Assembly (NCBI GenBank): GCA_905215725.1
Contig: CAJMRD010000064.1
Location: forward strand, 1 to 12,478
From: an uncultured bacterium
Lineage (GTDB): Bacteria > Actinomycetota > Coriobacteriia > Coriobacteriales > Coriobacteriaceae
Direction of reading: 5' to 3'
DNA length: 12,478 nt
This document shows positions 5,683-12,478 of this stretch, piece after piece (position 1 is the first letter of the stretch; every line of letters begins with the position of its first letter). Made by a program: the position numbers and the translations under genes. A model generated the notes under the pieces. That model had not been told where the DNA came from. It did not search any database and worked only from the letters and a program-made list of their open reading frames with translations.

Positions 5683-6483
5683 ATGAGCGCAAATCCGCTG
5701 CTTTCCATCGAAGGTCTCACCGCCTCCGTGGACGAGAAGACCATCCTCCACAACGTCAACCTCAACGTCGCCGCCGGAGAGACCCACGTGCTGATGGGCC
5801 CCAACGGCGCCGGCAAGTCCACCCTCGGCCACCTGGTCATGGGCGACCCCGTCTACACGGTCAACGACGGCCGCATCGTCTTTGACGGCCAGGACATCAC
5901 CGAGCTCACCACCGACAAGCGTTCGCGCGCCGGCCTGTTCCTGAGCTTCCAGGCCCCGGTCGAGATTCCGGGCGTGCCGCTGTCGAGCTTTTTGCGCGCC
6001 AGCATCGCCGGCCGCCCCGGCCTGGAGATGAAGGGCAAGGAGTTCCGCCGTCGCGTCAAGGAGCTCGCGGCCGAGCTCAACATGGATACCGCCTATCTCA
6101 ACCGCGAGCTGGGCGTGGGCTTCTCGGGCGGCGAGAAGAAGAAGGTCGAAATGCTCCAGCTTCTGCTGCTGCAGCCCAAGCTCGCCATCCTGGACGAGAC
6201 CGACTCTGGTCTGGACGTCGACGCGCTTTCCACCGTCAGCCACGGCATGGACGCCTACCGCAAGAGCTGCGACGGCTCCATGCTCATCATCACGCACAAC
6301 ACGCGCATCCTGGAGCACTTGGATGTCGACCGCGTCCACGTTATGGTCAAGGGCCACATCGTACGCGAGGACGACGCCTCGCTCATTCCCTGGATCGACA
6401 AGAACGGTTTTGAGACCTTCGAGCGCGAGGCCGCCGAGCAGCGCGCCCAGGCCGAAGCCGCCGCTGCCGAGCAGCAGGCGTAA
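5683..6483 (+). CDS. sufC: Fe-S cluster assembly ATPase SufC
   Basis: This 266-residue soluble ABC-type ATPase energises the SufBCD scaffold in the cytoplasm. Motifs in order: Walker A GPNGAGKS (39-46), Q-loop LSFQ (Q90), signature FSGGEKKK (147-154), Walker B LAILDETDSGLD (167-178, with E172 catalytic), and H-loop THN (H205). The ETDSGLD variant of the Walker B/D-loop is characteristic of SufC and not of membrane transporters, and no permease gene is nearby. Residues about 247-266 are a Glu/Ala/Gln-rich helical tail. ATG 5683 is chosen because GAGAGGG lies just upstream. The earlier ATG at 5653 would add ten residues with no ribosome site. sufB starts 12 nt after the stop. This is the first gene of the operon. 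Confidence 0.97.
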   Translation: MSANPLLSIEGLTASVDEKTILHNVNLNVAAGETHVLMGPNGAGKSTLGHLVMGDPVYTVNDGRIVFDGQDITELTTDKRSRAGLFLSFQAPVEIPGVPLSSFLRASIAGRPGLEMKGKEFRRRVKELAAELNMDTAYLNRELGVGFSGGEKKKVEMLQLLLLQPKLAILDETDSGLDVDALSTVSHGMDAYRKSCDGSMLIITHNTRILEHLDVDRVHVMVKGHIVREDDASLIPWIDKNGFETFEREAAEQRAQAEAAAAEQQA

Positions 6484-6495
6484 AGGGGCGACGCA

Positions 6496-7908
6496 ATGAC
6501 CAAGAACCGCACCGAGGTCGCGGACATCGACCGCAGCCTCTACGACTTCACCTATGGCGAGGAGGGATTCGAGCGCCTCGACGCCGGCATCACGCCCGAC
6601 ATCGTGCGCGAGATCAGCGCCAAGAAGGACGAGCCGCAGTGGATGCTCGACCTGCGCCTCAAGTCCCTCGAGATTTTCAACCGCTTCCCGGATCCGACGT
6701 GGGGCCCCTCCATCGAGGGCTTGGACATGGACAACATCGTCACCTACGTCAAGCCCAACACCGACCAAAAACACGACTGGGAGTCGGTGCCCGACGACAT
6801 CAAGAACACCTTTGAGCGCCTGGGCATCCCCGAGGCCGAGCGCAGCTACCTGGCAGGCGTCGGCGCGCAGTACGACTCCGAGCTGGTCTACCACAACATG
6901 CAGGACACCGCGTCCAAGATGGGCATCGTCTACTCCGGCATCGAGGAGGCCCTGCACGACCCGCAGTGGGAACCGCTCATCCACGAGAAGTTTATGACGC
7001 TCATCCCGCCCACCGACCACAAGTTTGCGGCCCTGCACGGCGCCGTATGGTCGGGCGGCTCGTTTGTCTACGTGCCCAAGGGCACCAAGCTCGACTTCCC
7101 GCTGCAGAGCTACTTCCGTCTTAACGCCAAGGGCGCCGGCCAGTTTGAGCACACGCTCATCATCGTCGAGGACGACGCCGACCTGCACTTTATCGAGGGT
7201 TGCTCCGCGCCCAAGTACAACGTAGCCAACCTCCACGCCGGCGCCGTCGAGCTCTTTGTGGGCAAACGCGCACACCTGCGCTACTCGACCATCGAGAACT
7301 GGTCCAAGAACATGTACAACCTCAACACCAAGCGTGCGCGCGTGGACGAGGACGGCGACATCGAGTGGATCAGTGGCTCCTTCGGCAGCCACGTGGGCTA
7401 CCTCTATCCCATGAGCGTGCTCAACGGCCGTCGCGCCCGTTCGAGCTTTACCGGCATCACCTTTGCCGGCGCCGGGCAGAACCTCGACACCGGCTGCAAG
7501 GTCGTGCTCAACGCGCCCGAGACCTCGGCAACCGTCGAGACCAAGGGCATCTCCAAGAGCGGCGGCATCCAGACGTTCCGCAGCTCTATCGTTGCCACGC
7601 CCAAGGCCGAGGGCTCCAAGGCAACCGTGAGCTGCCAGTCGCTGATGCTCGACGACCAGAGCCGCTCCGACACCATCCCCGCCATGGACATCCGCGCCAA
7701 GAATGTCGACATCGGCCACGAGGCCACCATCGGACGTATCGGCGACGACAAGGTGTTCTACCTGATGAGCCGCGGTATCTCGGAGGAAGAGGCCCGTACC
7801 ATGATCGTCAACGGCTTTGCCAACCCGGTCTCCAAGGAGCTGCCGTTGGAGTACGCCGTCGAGATGAACAACCTGATCAAGCTCGAGATGGAAGGAGCGA
7901 TCGGATAA
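6496..7908 (+). CDS. sufB: Fe-S cluster assembly scaffold SufB
   Basis: This 470-residue SufB is close to the usual family length. It forms the SufBC2D complex on which clusters are built. The right-handed beta-helix core and C-terminal helical domain are recognisable from HGAVWSGGSFVYVPKG (181-196), HLRYSTIENWS (260-270) and SCQSLMLDD (379-387), followed by GHEATIGRIGDDKVFYLMSRG (407-427). C380 aligns with the essential C405 of the E. coli protein, which receives sulfur and, with a SufD histidine, holds the nascent cluster. The ATG follows AAGGGG with about 8-9 nt spacing. The stop TAATG overlaps the sufD start by one base, implying coupled translation. Confidence 0.97.
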   Translation: MTKNRTEVADIDRSLYDFTYGEEGFERLDAGITPDIVREISAKKDEPQWMLDLRLKSLEIFNRFPDPTWGPSIEGLDMDNIVTYVKPNTDQKHDWESVPDDIKNTFERLGIPEAERSYLAGVGAQYDSELVYHNMQDTASKMGIVYSGIEEALHDPQWEPLIHEKFMTLIPPTDHKFAALHGAVWSGGSFVYVPKGTKLDFPLQSYFRLNAKGAGQFEHTLIIVEDDADLHFIEGCSAPKYNVANLHAGAVELFVGKRAHLRYSTIENWSKNMYNLNTKRARVDEDGDIEWISGSFGSHVGYLYPMSVLNGRRARSSFTGITFAGAGQNLDTGCKVVLNAPETSATVETKGISKSGGIQTFRSSIVATPKAEGSKATVSCQSLMLDDQSRSDTIPAMDIRAKNVDIGHEATIGRIGDDKVFYLMSRGISEEEARTMIVNGFANPVSKELPLEYAVEMNNLIKLEMEGAIG

Positions 7909-9179
7909 TGAAACAGACCACGAACACCGCTGCTACCACCCTTGAGCAGGTCAATGCGATGCCGGCTGCCACATGGGGCTGGCTGAAGATGAACCAGACC
8001 AAGCTCGAGCTCTCTGACGAACTTGCCGCCGCTCCCGCCGAGACCGTTAAGGTTGAGGGCTTGGACGAGCAGTTTGCTGGCGTGGCAGACGCGTTCGACG
8101 CCGCCATGGACGCCATGGCCGAGCGCTTCCCCGAGCGCCGCGCCTCCGCGCCCGGTGATGCCGCCGACCGCGCCCGCATCACGCCCGAGACCGAGCTCGA
8201 CGTGCCCGCCACCTCCGTCTACCAGGCCGGTGCCATTAAGCTGGAGGAGGAGCTCTCCCCCGCTGAGGCCTTCGAGACTGGCATTGGCGAGGCTGCCTAC
8301 ACCTACCTGGCCGACCACGCCACCAAGCGCGTCGTCATCGATGTACCCGCATACAAGCACGCCACGGTTACCGTGCGCGTGAGCGGTGTCGATGCAGCCG
8401 CGGCCATCGCCGCCATCGACGTCGTCGCCCGTCCCCAGTCGACGCTCGATCTGCTTATTGCCCTGGACTCTCCCGTTGCCGGCCAAGGCGTCGTGGGATC
8501 CGTGCTACGCGTGTGCGCCCACGAGTACGCCACCGTCAACGTGACCTGCACGCAGACGCTCGACGATAGCTGGATCGCGCTCGACGACACCGGCCTGTTC
8601 CTGGACGAGGGCGCGCGCGTCAACGTGCAGCACACCGTCCTGGGTGCCGGCGCCAGCGCCACCGGCCTTGCCGGCGACCTGCTGGGCGATACCGCCAAGG
8701 TCACCATCGATACTGACTACCTGGGCGCCCGAGAGCAGGTGCGCGACTTTAACTACGAGCTGCGCCACCGCGGTCGCAAGACCGAGTGCGAGATCGACGC
8801 CAACGGCGTGCTGACCGGCACGTCCAAGAAGGTCTACCGCGGCACCATCGACCTCGTGCACGGTTGCAAGGGTGCAACCGGCACCGAGCGCGAGACGGTG
8901 CTTTTGGCCAACAAGGGCGTCGACAACAAGACCGTTCCCGTCATTCTCTGCGACGAGGACGACGTCGCCGGCAACCACGGAGCCACCATCGGCCACGTCC
9001 GCGACGAGCAACTGTTCTACCTCGCCTGCCGCGGCCTTGACCAAAACGCCGCCGAGGACCTGTTCGTCCGCGCCAAGCTGGAGGACGCCGCACTTTCCGC
9101 CACCGACGAGCGCACCCGCGCCGCCGTCGTCCGCCTGGGCAACAACCTGATCGACAACTTTGAAGAGGAGTTCGCATGA
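7908..9179 (+). CDS. sufD: Fe-S cluster assembly protein SufD
   Basis: This 423-residue SufB paralogue pairs with SufB in the SufBC2D scaffold. The N-terminal part is helical and poorly conserved (1-95). The beta-helix follows, then the C-terminal core HGATIGHVRDEQLFYLACRGL (357-377). H357 in GNHGAT corresponds to the E. coli H360 that helps form the cluster with SufB Cys. The start ATG shares one base with the sufB stop, and the end ATGA overlaps sufS by four bases, so sufB-sufD-sufS are translationally coupled. The same reading frame stays open upstream to 7200, but that part is an antiphase reading of sufB and not protein. Confidence 0.95.
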   Translation: MKQTTNTAATTLEQVNAMPAATWGWLKMNQTKLELSDELAAAPAETVKVEGLDEQFAGVADAFDAAMDAMAERFPERRASAPGDAADRARITPETELDVPATSVYQAGAIKLEEELSPAEAFETGIGEAAYTYLADHATKRVVIDVPAYKHATVTVRVSGVDAAAAIAAIDVVARPQSTLDLLIALDSPVAGQGVVGSVLRVCAHEYATVNVTCTQTLDDSWIALDDTGLFLDEGARVNVQHTVLGAGASATGLAGDLLGDTAKVTIDTDYLGAREQVRDFNYELRHRGRKTECEIDANGVLTGTSKKVYRGTIDLVHGCKGATGTERETVLLANKGVDNKTVPVILCDEDDVAGNHGATIGHVRDEQLFYLACRGLDQNAAEDLFVRAKLEDAALSATDERTRAAVVRLGNNLIDNFEEEFA

Positions 9180-10501
9180 TCGACACCGAGCACGTTAAAT
9201 GCGACACCTGTACCGCACCGGAGCCTATGGAGCTCGACGCCAGCGACGAGGCCTCGCGCGGCTGGCCTACCGTCGACATCGAGACTAATCCCTACAAGGC
9301 GCAGTTCCCGCTGTTCCAGCAACACCCCGAGATCGCCTTCCTCGATAGCGCCGCCACCGCGCAGCGCCCTGCCTGTGTGCTCGACGCCGAGCGCGACTTC
9401 TATCAGCGCATGAACGCCAACCCCCTGCGCGGCCTGTACTCGCTGTCCGTCGAGGCAACCGACGCCATCGCGAAGGTCCGCCAGCAGATCGCCGACCTCA
9501 TCGGCGCATCACAGGCCAACGAGGTCGTCTTCACCCGCAACACGAGCGAGTCGCTCAACCTGGTCGCCAAGAGCTTTGCGCCCACAGTGCTCAAACCCGG
9601 TGACGAGGTCGTCATCACCATCATGGAGCACCACTCCAACCTGATTCCGTGGCAGCAGGTCTGCCGCGAGACCGGCGCCAAGCTCATCTACCTCTACCCC
9701 ACCAAGACCGGCCAGCTCACCACCGAGGAGGTTCTTGCCAAGGTGGGTCCCAAGACCAAGATCCTGGCCGTGGGACAGGTCTCCAACGTGTTGGGCGTCG
9801 AGAACCCAGTCAAGAACCTCGGCAAGCTCGTGCACAAGTACGGCGGCTACCTGGTCGTCGACGGTGCGCAGTCGCTGCCGCACATGCCGGTCGATGTGGC
9901 CGACCTGGGCGCCGACTTCTTTGCCTTTAGCGCGCACAAGGCCATGGGCCCCATGGGCATCGGCGTCCTGTGGGGCAAGATGAACCTGCTCAACGCCATG
10001 CCGCCCATGCTCACCGGCGGCGAAATGATCGATTCGGTCACCGAGCAGGACGCCGTCTGGGCGCCCGTCCCCGAGAAGTTCGAGGCAGGCACGCAGTACG
10101 CCGCCGGCATCTTCGCCACGGGCGCGGCGCTTGATTACCTGGTCAACACGGTGGGATACGAGAACATTCAGGCCCGCGAGCAGGCACTCGTCCACTACCT
10201 GATGGGCGAGCTCATGCAGCTCGACTTTGTCCAGATCATCGGCTCCATCTATTGGGACAACCACCACGGCGTCGTGAGCTTTAACGTCAAGGGCATCCAC
10301 CCGCACGACGTCGCGAGCATCATGGACATGGACGGCGTCTGCATCCGCGCCGGCCACCACTGCGCGCAGCCGCTGCTCACCTGGCTGGGCGTCGAGAACC
10401 TTGCCTGCTGCCGCGCCAGCGTGGCCTTCTACAACGACAAGGCCGACATCGATAAGTTCATCGCCGGCCTGCATCACGTTTGGAGCACGTTCAATGGGTA
10501 A
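9176..10501 (+). CDS. sufS: Cysteine desulfurase SufS (class V aminotransferase, PLP-dependent)
   Basis: This 441-residue group II cysteine desulfurase converts cysteine to alanine and holds the sulfur as a persulfide. Visible are NTSESLNLVA (122-131), EHHSNLIPW (151-159, with a PLP-stacking His), VVDGAQS (227-233, with the PLP-binding Asp), FSAHK (251-255, with K255 the PLP Schiff-base lysine), and the active-site loop RAGHHCAQP (391-399, with C396 the persulfide cysteine). The catalytic domain starts near residue 38. The first 37 residues are an acidic extension not usual for SufS, with a C9-x2-C12 pair. The start overlaps the sufD stop (ATGA). The end overlaps sufU by 8 nt, matching their roles as sulfur donor and acceptor. 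Confidence 0.97.
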   Translation: MIDTEHVKCDTCTAPEPMELDASDEASRGWPTVDIETNPYKAQFPLFQQHPEIAFLDSAATAQRPACVLDAERDFYQRMNANPLRGLYSLSVEATDAIAKVRQQIADLIGASQANEVVFTRNTSESLNLVAKSFAPTVLKPGDEVVITIMEHHSNLIPWQQVCRETGAKLIYLYPTKTGQLTTEEVLAKVGPKTKILAVGQVSNVLGVENPVKNLGKLVHKYGGYLVVDGAQSLPHMPVDVADLGADFFAFSAHKAMGPMGIGVLWGKMNLLNAMPPMLTGGEMIDSVTEQDAVWAPVPEKFEAGTQYAAGIFATGAALDYLVNTVGYENIQAREQALVHYLMGELMQLDFVQIIGSIYWDNHHGVVSFNVKGIHPHDVASIMDMDGVCIRAGHHCAQPLLTWLGVENLACCRASVAFYNDKADIDKFIAGLHHVWSTFNG

Positions 10502-10928
10502 TCTGTACACCTCCACCACGTTTATGGAGCACAACTCGCACCCCGACTACAAGTACGAGATGGATGCCCCCACGCACGAGCACGACGGCATCAACCCCAG
10601 CTGCGGCGACGAGCTCACCTTGCAGCTGCGCGTCGAGAACGGCGTGATCGAGGAGGCCTCCTTTACCGGCCACGGCTGCGCCATCAGCCAGGCCAGTGCC
10701 GACATCATGGCCGACCTCATCACCGGCGAGACCGTCGAGGAAGCTCACCGCCTGGCAGAGCTCTTCCTCGCCATGATCCGCGGCGAGCAGCTCTCCGAGG
10801 AAGACCTGGAAGACCTGGACGAGGCCGCCCAGCTTCAGGACATCTCGCACATGCCCGCCCGCGTCAAATGCGCCGAGCTCGCCTGGCGCACCCTCGACGG
10901 CATGCTCGAAGGGCGAAATAATCAGTAG
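10494..10928 (+). CDS. sufU: SufU, zinc-dependent sulfurtransferase partner of SufS
   Basis: This 144-residue IscU-fold protein is of the Gram-positive SufU type. C37-G-D39, C62 (in GHGCAISQAS) and C126 (in RVKCAEL) reproduce the zinc ligand set C/D/C/C known from Bacillus SufU. The helical insertion typical of SufU is present between C62 and C126 (acidic SEEDLEDLDE segment). SufU uses the zinc site to accept the persulfide from SufS C396 and pass it to the SufBCD scaffold. ATG 10494 is preferred: GGAG lies 8 nt upstream, and LYTSTTFMEHNSHPDY aligns with the usual LYxxVIxDHxxxP start. The ATG at 10524 would cut this off. It is the last gene of the operon, with a terminator 28 nt downstream. 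Confidence 0.95.
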   Translation: MGNLYTSTTFMEHNSHPDYKYEMDAPTHEHDGINPSCGDELTLQLRVENGVIEEASFTGHGCAISQASADIMADLITGETVEEAHRLAELFLAMIRGEQLSEEDLEDLDEAAQLQDISHMPARVKCAELAWRTLDGMLEGRNNQ

Positions 10929-10931
10929 TAC

Positions 10932-10948
10932 TTGTCCCAAATCTTAAG
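10932..10948 (+). repeat. 17-bp exact copy of part of the rrf2-sufC palindrome
   Basis: TTGTCCCAAATCTTAAG is identical here and at 5502-5518, in the same orientation. It starts 3 nt after the sufU stop. Here it also begins a perfect 14-bp palindrome, AAATCTTAAGATTT (10939-10952). A shorter core, AAATCTTAAG, also occurs at 4312-4321 just after the HEPN gene. The function is unknown. Confidence 0.8.
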
Positions 10949-10956
10949 ATTTTTGT

Positions 10957-10995
10957 TGGCCGAATCGCTTGACAAGAGTGGTTCGGCCATTTTCT
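10957..10995 (+). terminator. Rho-independent terminator of the suf operon
   Basis: TGGCCGAA (10957-10964) pairs perfectly with TTCGGCCA (10982-10989) around a 17-nt loop, and TTTTCT (10990-10995) follows. It stands 28 nt after the sufU stop. The far end touches the stop codon of the convergent transposase-like gene. On the minus strand the stem is followed by ACAAAAATC, so it would be a poor terminator in that direction. Confidence 0.85.
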
Positions 10996-11803
10996 ATTCC
11001 GAGAGCTCAGTCTGTGCCTTCACCCGCGCATAAGCGCGCACGATGCGAGAGACGGTACTTTTGCCAATCCCGGTATACCGCTCAATCTGGCGCACCGTAA
11101 AACCGGCATCGTGCAATCCAAGAATGACGATATTGCGCTGCGCCGACGGCGCGGCTTTAACCCCGTGGAGCGGAACCCCGAGGCTCTTCGCCATCTTGTC
11201 GGCAAAGGCGTGGCGTTCCCACTCCGTCTCTTTCATATCGCCCAGCGCTGGCTCGCCGCCGTCGGGCGTCGAAAGCGAATGGGTAATAAAGCCCTCGGCA
11301 GAACCAAAAAGCTCAAGCACGCAAGAAGGATCAGAAAATCCCCTCGCGACATCAGTCGCGTCACCGTCGTAAGCGCGCAAATGCTCGGCAAAGCTGCTCC
11401 AGGGATAACGCTCGATTAAGCTGATGCCAGCCTCCTGCGGATCGGCGTGTACGGAACGAATAGCCTCCATCACCTGCCAGTCGGTATCGAGCGAACGCCG
11501 GTCAAAACGGTTCTGGAACAGATGGCCTGTGCGCCCCGTGCGTTTATTGAACCGCCGCGCGTACGTCAAAAGCAACCGGTGCATCGCCGCGCTCATCCTG
11601 TCCTCGTAATCTGCAAGCACCAAATGCACGTGAGTGCCCATAAGGCACCAGGCGATAACCGTCACGCCCTCCTCGCGGCAGCACTCGCGCATCAGCTCCA
11701 AAAACTCCCATCGGTCTTCATCGCCCTCAAAGATGAGCTGCTTGCCCGTACCGCGGGCACAGACATGGTAAAAGCCGGTAACCGTTCTCCAAACGCGCTG
11801 CAT
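10994..11803 (-). CDS. REP-associated (Y1/IS200-like) transposase homologue with C-terminal HTH, catalytic Tyr apparently lost
   Basis: This 269-residue protein has a Y1 HUH-type domain. GFYHVCARGTGKQLIF (10-25) is the family opening, and H58-V-H60 (in GTHVHLVLAD) is the metal-binding HUH pair. YARRFNKRTGRTGHLFQNRF (81-100) and YPWSSF (133-138) are further family landmarks. In REP-associated transposases the nucleophilic tyrosine usually lies in an R-Y-I-x2-NP segment. Here that segment reads R116-S117-V-H-A-D-P, so serine replaces it. Residues about 225-258 (RQIERYTGIGKSTVSRIVR) form a helix-turn-helix not required in basic IS200-like proteins. There are no terminal inverted repeats or target duplications. 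A domesticated DNA-binding protein is more likely than an active element. ATG 11803 follows AAGGGAG with about 6-nt spacing. The gene is convergent with suf. Confidence 0.85.
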   Translation of the reverse strand: MQRVWRTVTGFYHVCARGTGKQLIFEGDEDRWEFLELMRECCREEGVTVIAWCLMGTHVHLVLADYEDRMSAAMHRLLLTYARRFNKRTGRTGHLFQNRFDRRSLDTDWQVMEAIRSVHADPQEAGISLIERYPWSSFAEHLRAYDGDATDVARGFSDPSCVLELFGSAEGFITHSLSTPDGGEPALGDMKETEWERHAFADKMAKSLGVPLHGVKAAPSAQRNIVILGLHDAGFTVRQIERYTGIGKSTVSRIVRAYARVKAQTELSE

Positions 11804-12206
11804 GGCGCTCCCTTCGCCGGGATCTGCTTACCATCCAATACAGCACGATTGAAGCGTGCCATCAAAACATTCACGCAAAACAATACACTCGCGCGGCCAA
11901 AGGCAGCAAACAGGCGGCGAACGGCACCGTTGCAACAGGTCAACCACTGCAACGCTTGCAAGAGCGGACCAAAAGCTTGCCCAAGACGGACCCCCTCTAC
12001 GGAAGTTCATGACCACAGAACATAGAGTTAAACCGTTTCAATTAAAACTTCAGGACTTCTCGCTACGAAAACTGAGCCGTTCGCCGAATATTCCGTGCAT
12101 TTCGCGGTATTATAGGAGCTGCATGTCATGTCCCTTTCGAAGGGTCGCCCGGCAATCGCCAGCCACGACCCCCAGACGGGACGCCAACACGATAGAGAGG
12201 AGAGGC
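11804..12206. other. Intergenic region with no supported gene
   Basis: No frame here on either strand has both a plausible start and recognisable protein content. The 89-residue minus-strand frame running into the transposase gene is a shadow. What can be seen is an inverted repeat at 11928-11954, a TATTAT hexamer at 12108-12113 that could be a -10 for the downstream scaffold gene but has no good -35, and two short hairpins that share bases: CCCTT/AAGGG at 12132-12144 and GGGTCG/CGACCC at 12142-12171. These would be mutually exclusive in a leader RNA. Confidence 0.5.
11928..11954. repeat. Inverted repeat in the transposase/scaffold intergenic region
   Basis: CGTTGCA (11928-11934) and TGCAACG (11948-11954) are perfect complements with a 13-nt spacer. 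The repeat lies about 125 bases upstream of the divergent transposase-like start and is not followed by a T-tract. It may be a protein site or a relic of a REP-like element. Confidence 0.35.
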
Positions 12207-12478
12207 ATGCAGTACTCACAGGAAGTGGAGAACATGTGCCCCGTTGCCAAGGGTGCATACCACGGCCCCGCACCCATCCCCGAGGAGGGCAAGTGGGTCC
12301 AGGCTAAGGAGATTTCCGACATCTCCGGTCTTACGCACGGTGTGGGTTGGTGCGCACCTCAGCAGGGCGCCTGCAAGCTCACGCTGAACGTCAAGGACGG
12401 CATCATCGAGGAGGCCCTCGTTGAGACCATCGGCTGCTCGGGCATGACCCACTCTGCCGCCATGGCTTCCGAGATTCT
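12207..12478 (+). CDS. NifU/IscU-like iron-sulfur scaffold protein, N-terminal part (3' truncated by window edge)
   Basis: The frame runs from ATG 12207 to the window end (90 full codons) and is open throughout. The AGGAG site at 12198-12202 precedes the start by 4 nt. GACKLTLNVKDGIIEEALVE (54-73) and IGCSGMTHSAA (75-85) match the IscU/NifU N-terminal fold pattern of a strand with GxxKL followed by a GCG-like cysteine loop. C49, C56 and C77 are candidate cluster ligands, and C11 lies in an extra N-terminal segment. From memory, scaffold proteins of this form in anaerobes are followed by a gene for a 'GGGtGRT' family protein, which would lie just past the window. It differs clearly from SufU (other Cys spacing, long N-terminal segment), so it is a second scaffold and not a duplicate. 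Confidence 0.75.
   Translation, partial: MQYSQEVENMCPVAKGAYHGPAPIPEEGKWVQAKEISDISGLTHGVGWCAPQQGACKLTLNVKDGIIEEALVETIGCSGMTHSAAMASEI

Noticed and set aside
5635..7719. Minus-strand open frame of 694 codons across sufC and sufB
   Set aside because: It is the antisense shadow of two unmistakable suf genes in GC-rich DNA. Its Val/Gly/Leu/Asp-rich translation has no family features.
7200..7907. Upstream extension of the sufD frame
   Set aside because: The Arg/Gln/His-rich translation is an out-of-frame reading of sufB. The sufD protein begins at ATG 7908, coupled to the sufB stop.
10994..11803. Complete insertion sequence around the transposase-like gene
   Set aside because: No terminal inverted repeats, IS200-like end hairpins or target duplications flank it, and the catalytic tyrosine appears absent.
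1..12478. CRISPR arrays, tRNA or rRNA genes
   Set aside because: No regularly spaced direct repeats with unique spacers, no cloverleaf with a TTC-x-A-x-T arm, and no rRNA-like segment was seen by eye.

Overview
The window looks like chromosomal DNA from a GC-rich Coriobacteriia relative, most likely Collinsella or a close genus. This is inferred from the GC-rich codon choice, a SufU-type (Gram-positive) SUF operon, an LPXTG-like wall-anchored protein, and a NifU-like scaffold of the kind I recall sitting beside GGGtGRT genes in these bacteria. No database was searched.

Layout. Positions 1-359 (+) hold the 3' end of a probable family 2 glycosyltransferase. Convergent to it is a large minus-strand gene (384-2180) of the 'AAA-ATPase-like plus PD-(D/E)XK nuclease-like' family, whose Walker B and nuclease motifs both look degenerate. 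A rho-independent terminator (2311-2350, -) then closes a minus-strand gene (2383-4197) for a secreted, wall-anchored protein with a lysozyme-like N-terminal domain, a very long Ser/Asp/Lys-rich linker and an MPKTG sorting signal.

Three minus-strand genes follow, packed as one likely operon: an Rrf2-family regulator with three cysteines suited to an Fe-S cluster (5027-5458), a minimal nucleotidyltransferase (4731-5018) and a HEPN-type HI0074-family partner (4325-4744). The last two form a HEPN/MNT toxin-antitoxin-like pair. Divergent from the regulator is the SUF iron-sulfur assembly operon sufC-sufB-sufD-sufS-sufU (5683-10928, +). Its junctions are overlapping or very short, and a strong terminator closes it at 10957-10995. 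SufS takes sulfur from cysteine, SufU accepts it in persulfide transfer, and SufBCD builds the cluster. The Rrf2 protein is the obvious candidate sensor of cluster supply.

The rrf2/sufC intergenic region carries the most striking non-coding structure: an 81-bp nested palindrome (5476-5556) made of four regularly spaced TGGGACAA/TTGTCCCA sites. A 17-bp piece of it recurs exactly just after sufU (10932-10948), so it brackets the suf operon.

Beyond suf, a minus-strand REP-associated (Y1/IS200-like) transposase homologue with a C-terminal HTH (10994-11803) appears to lack the catalytic tyrosine. About 400 bp without a convincing gene follow. The window ends inside a second Fe-S scaffold gene (12207 to the edge, +). 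I see no tRNA, rRNA, CRISPR array or complete insertion sequence.
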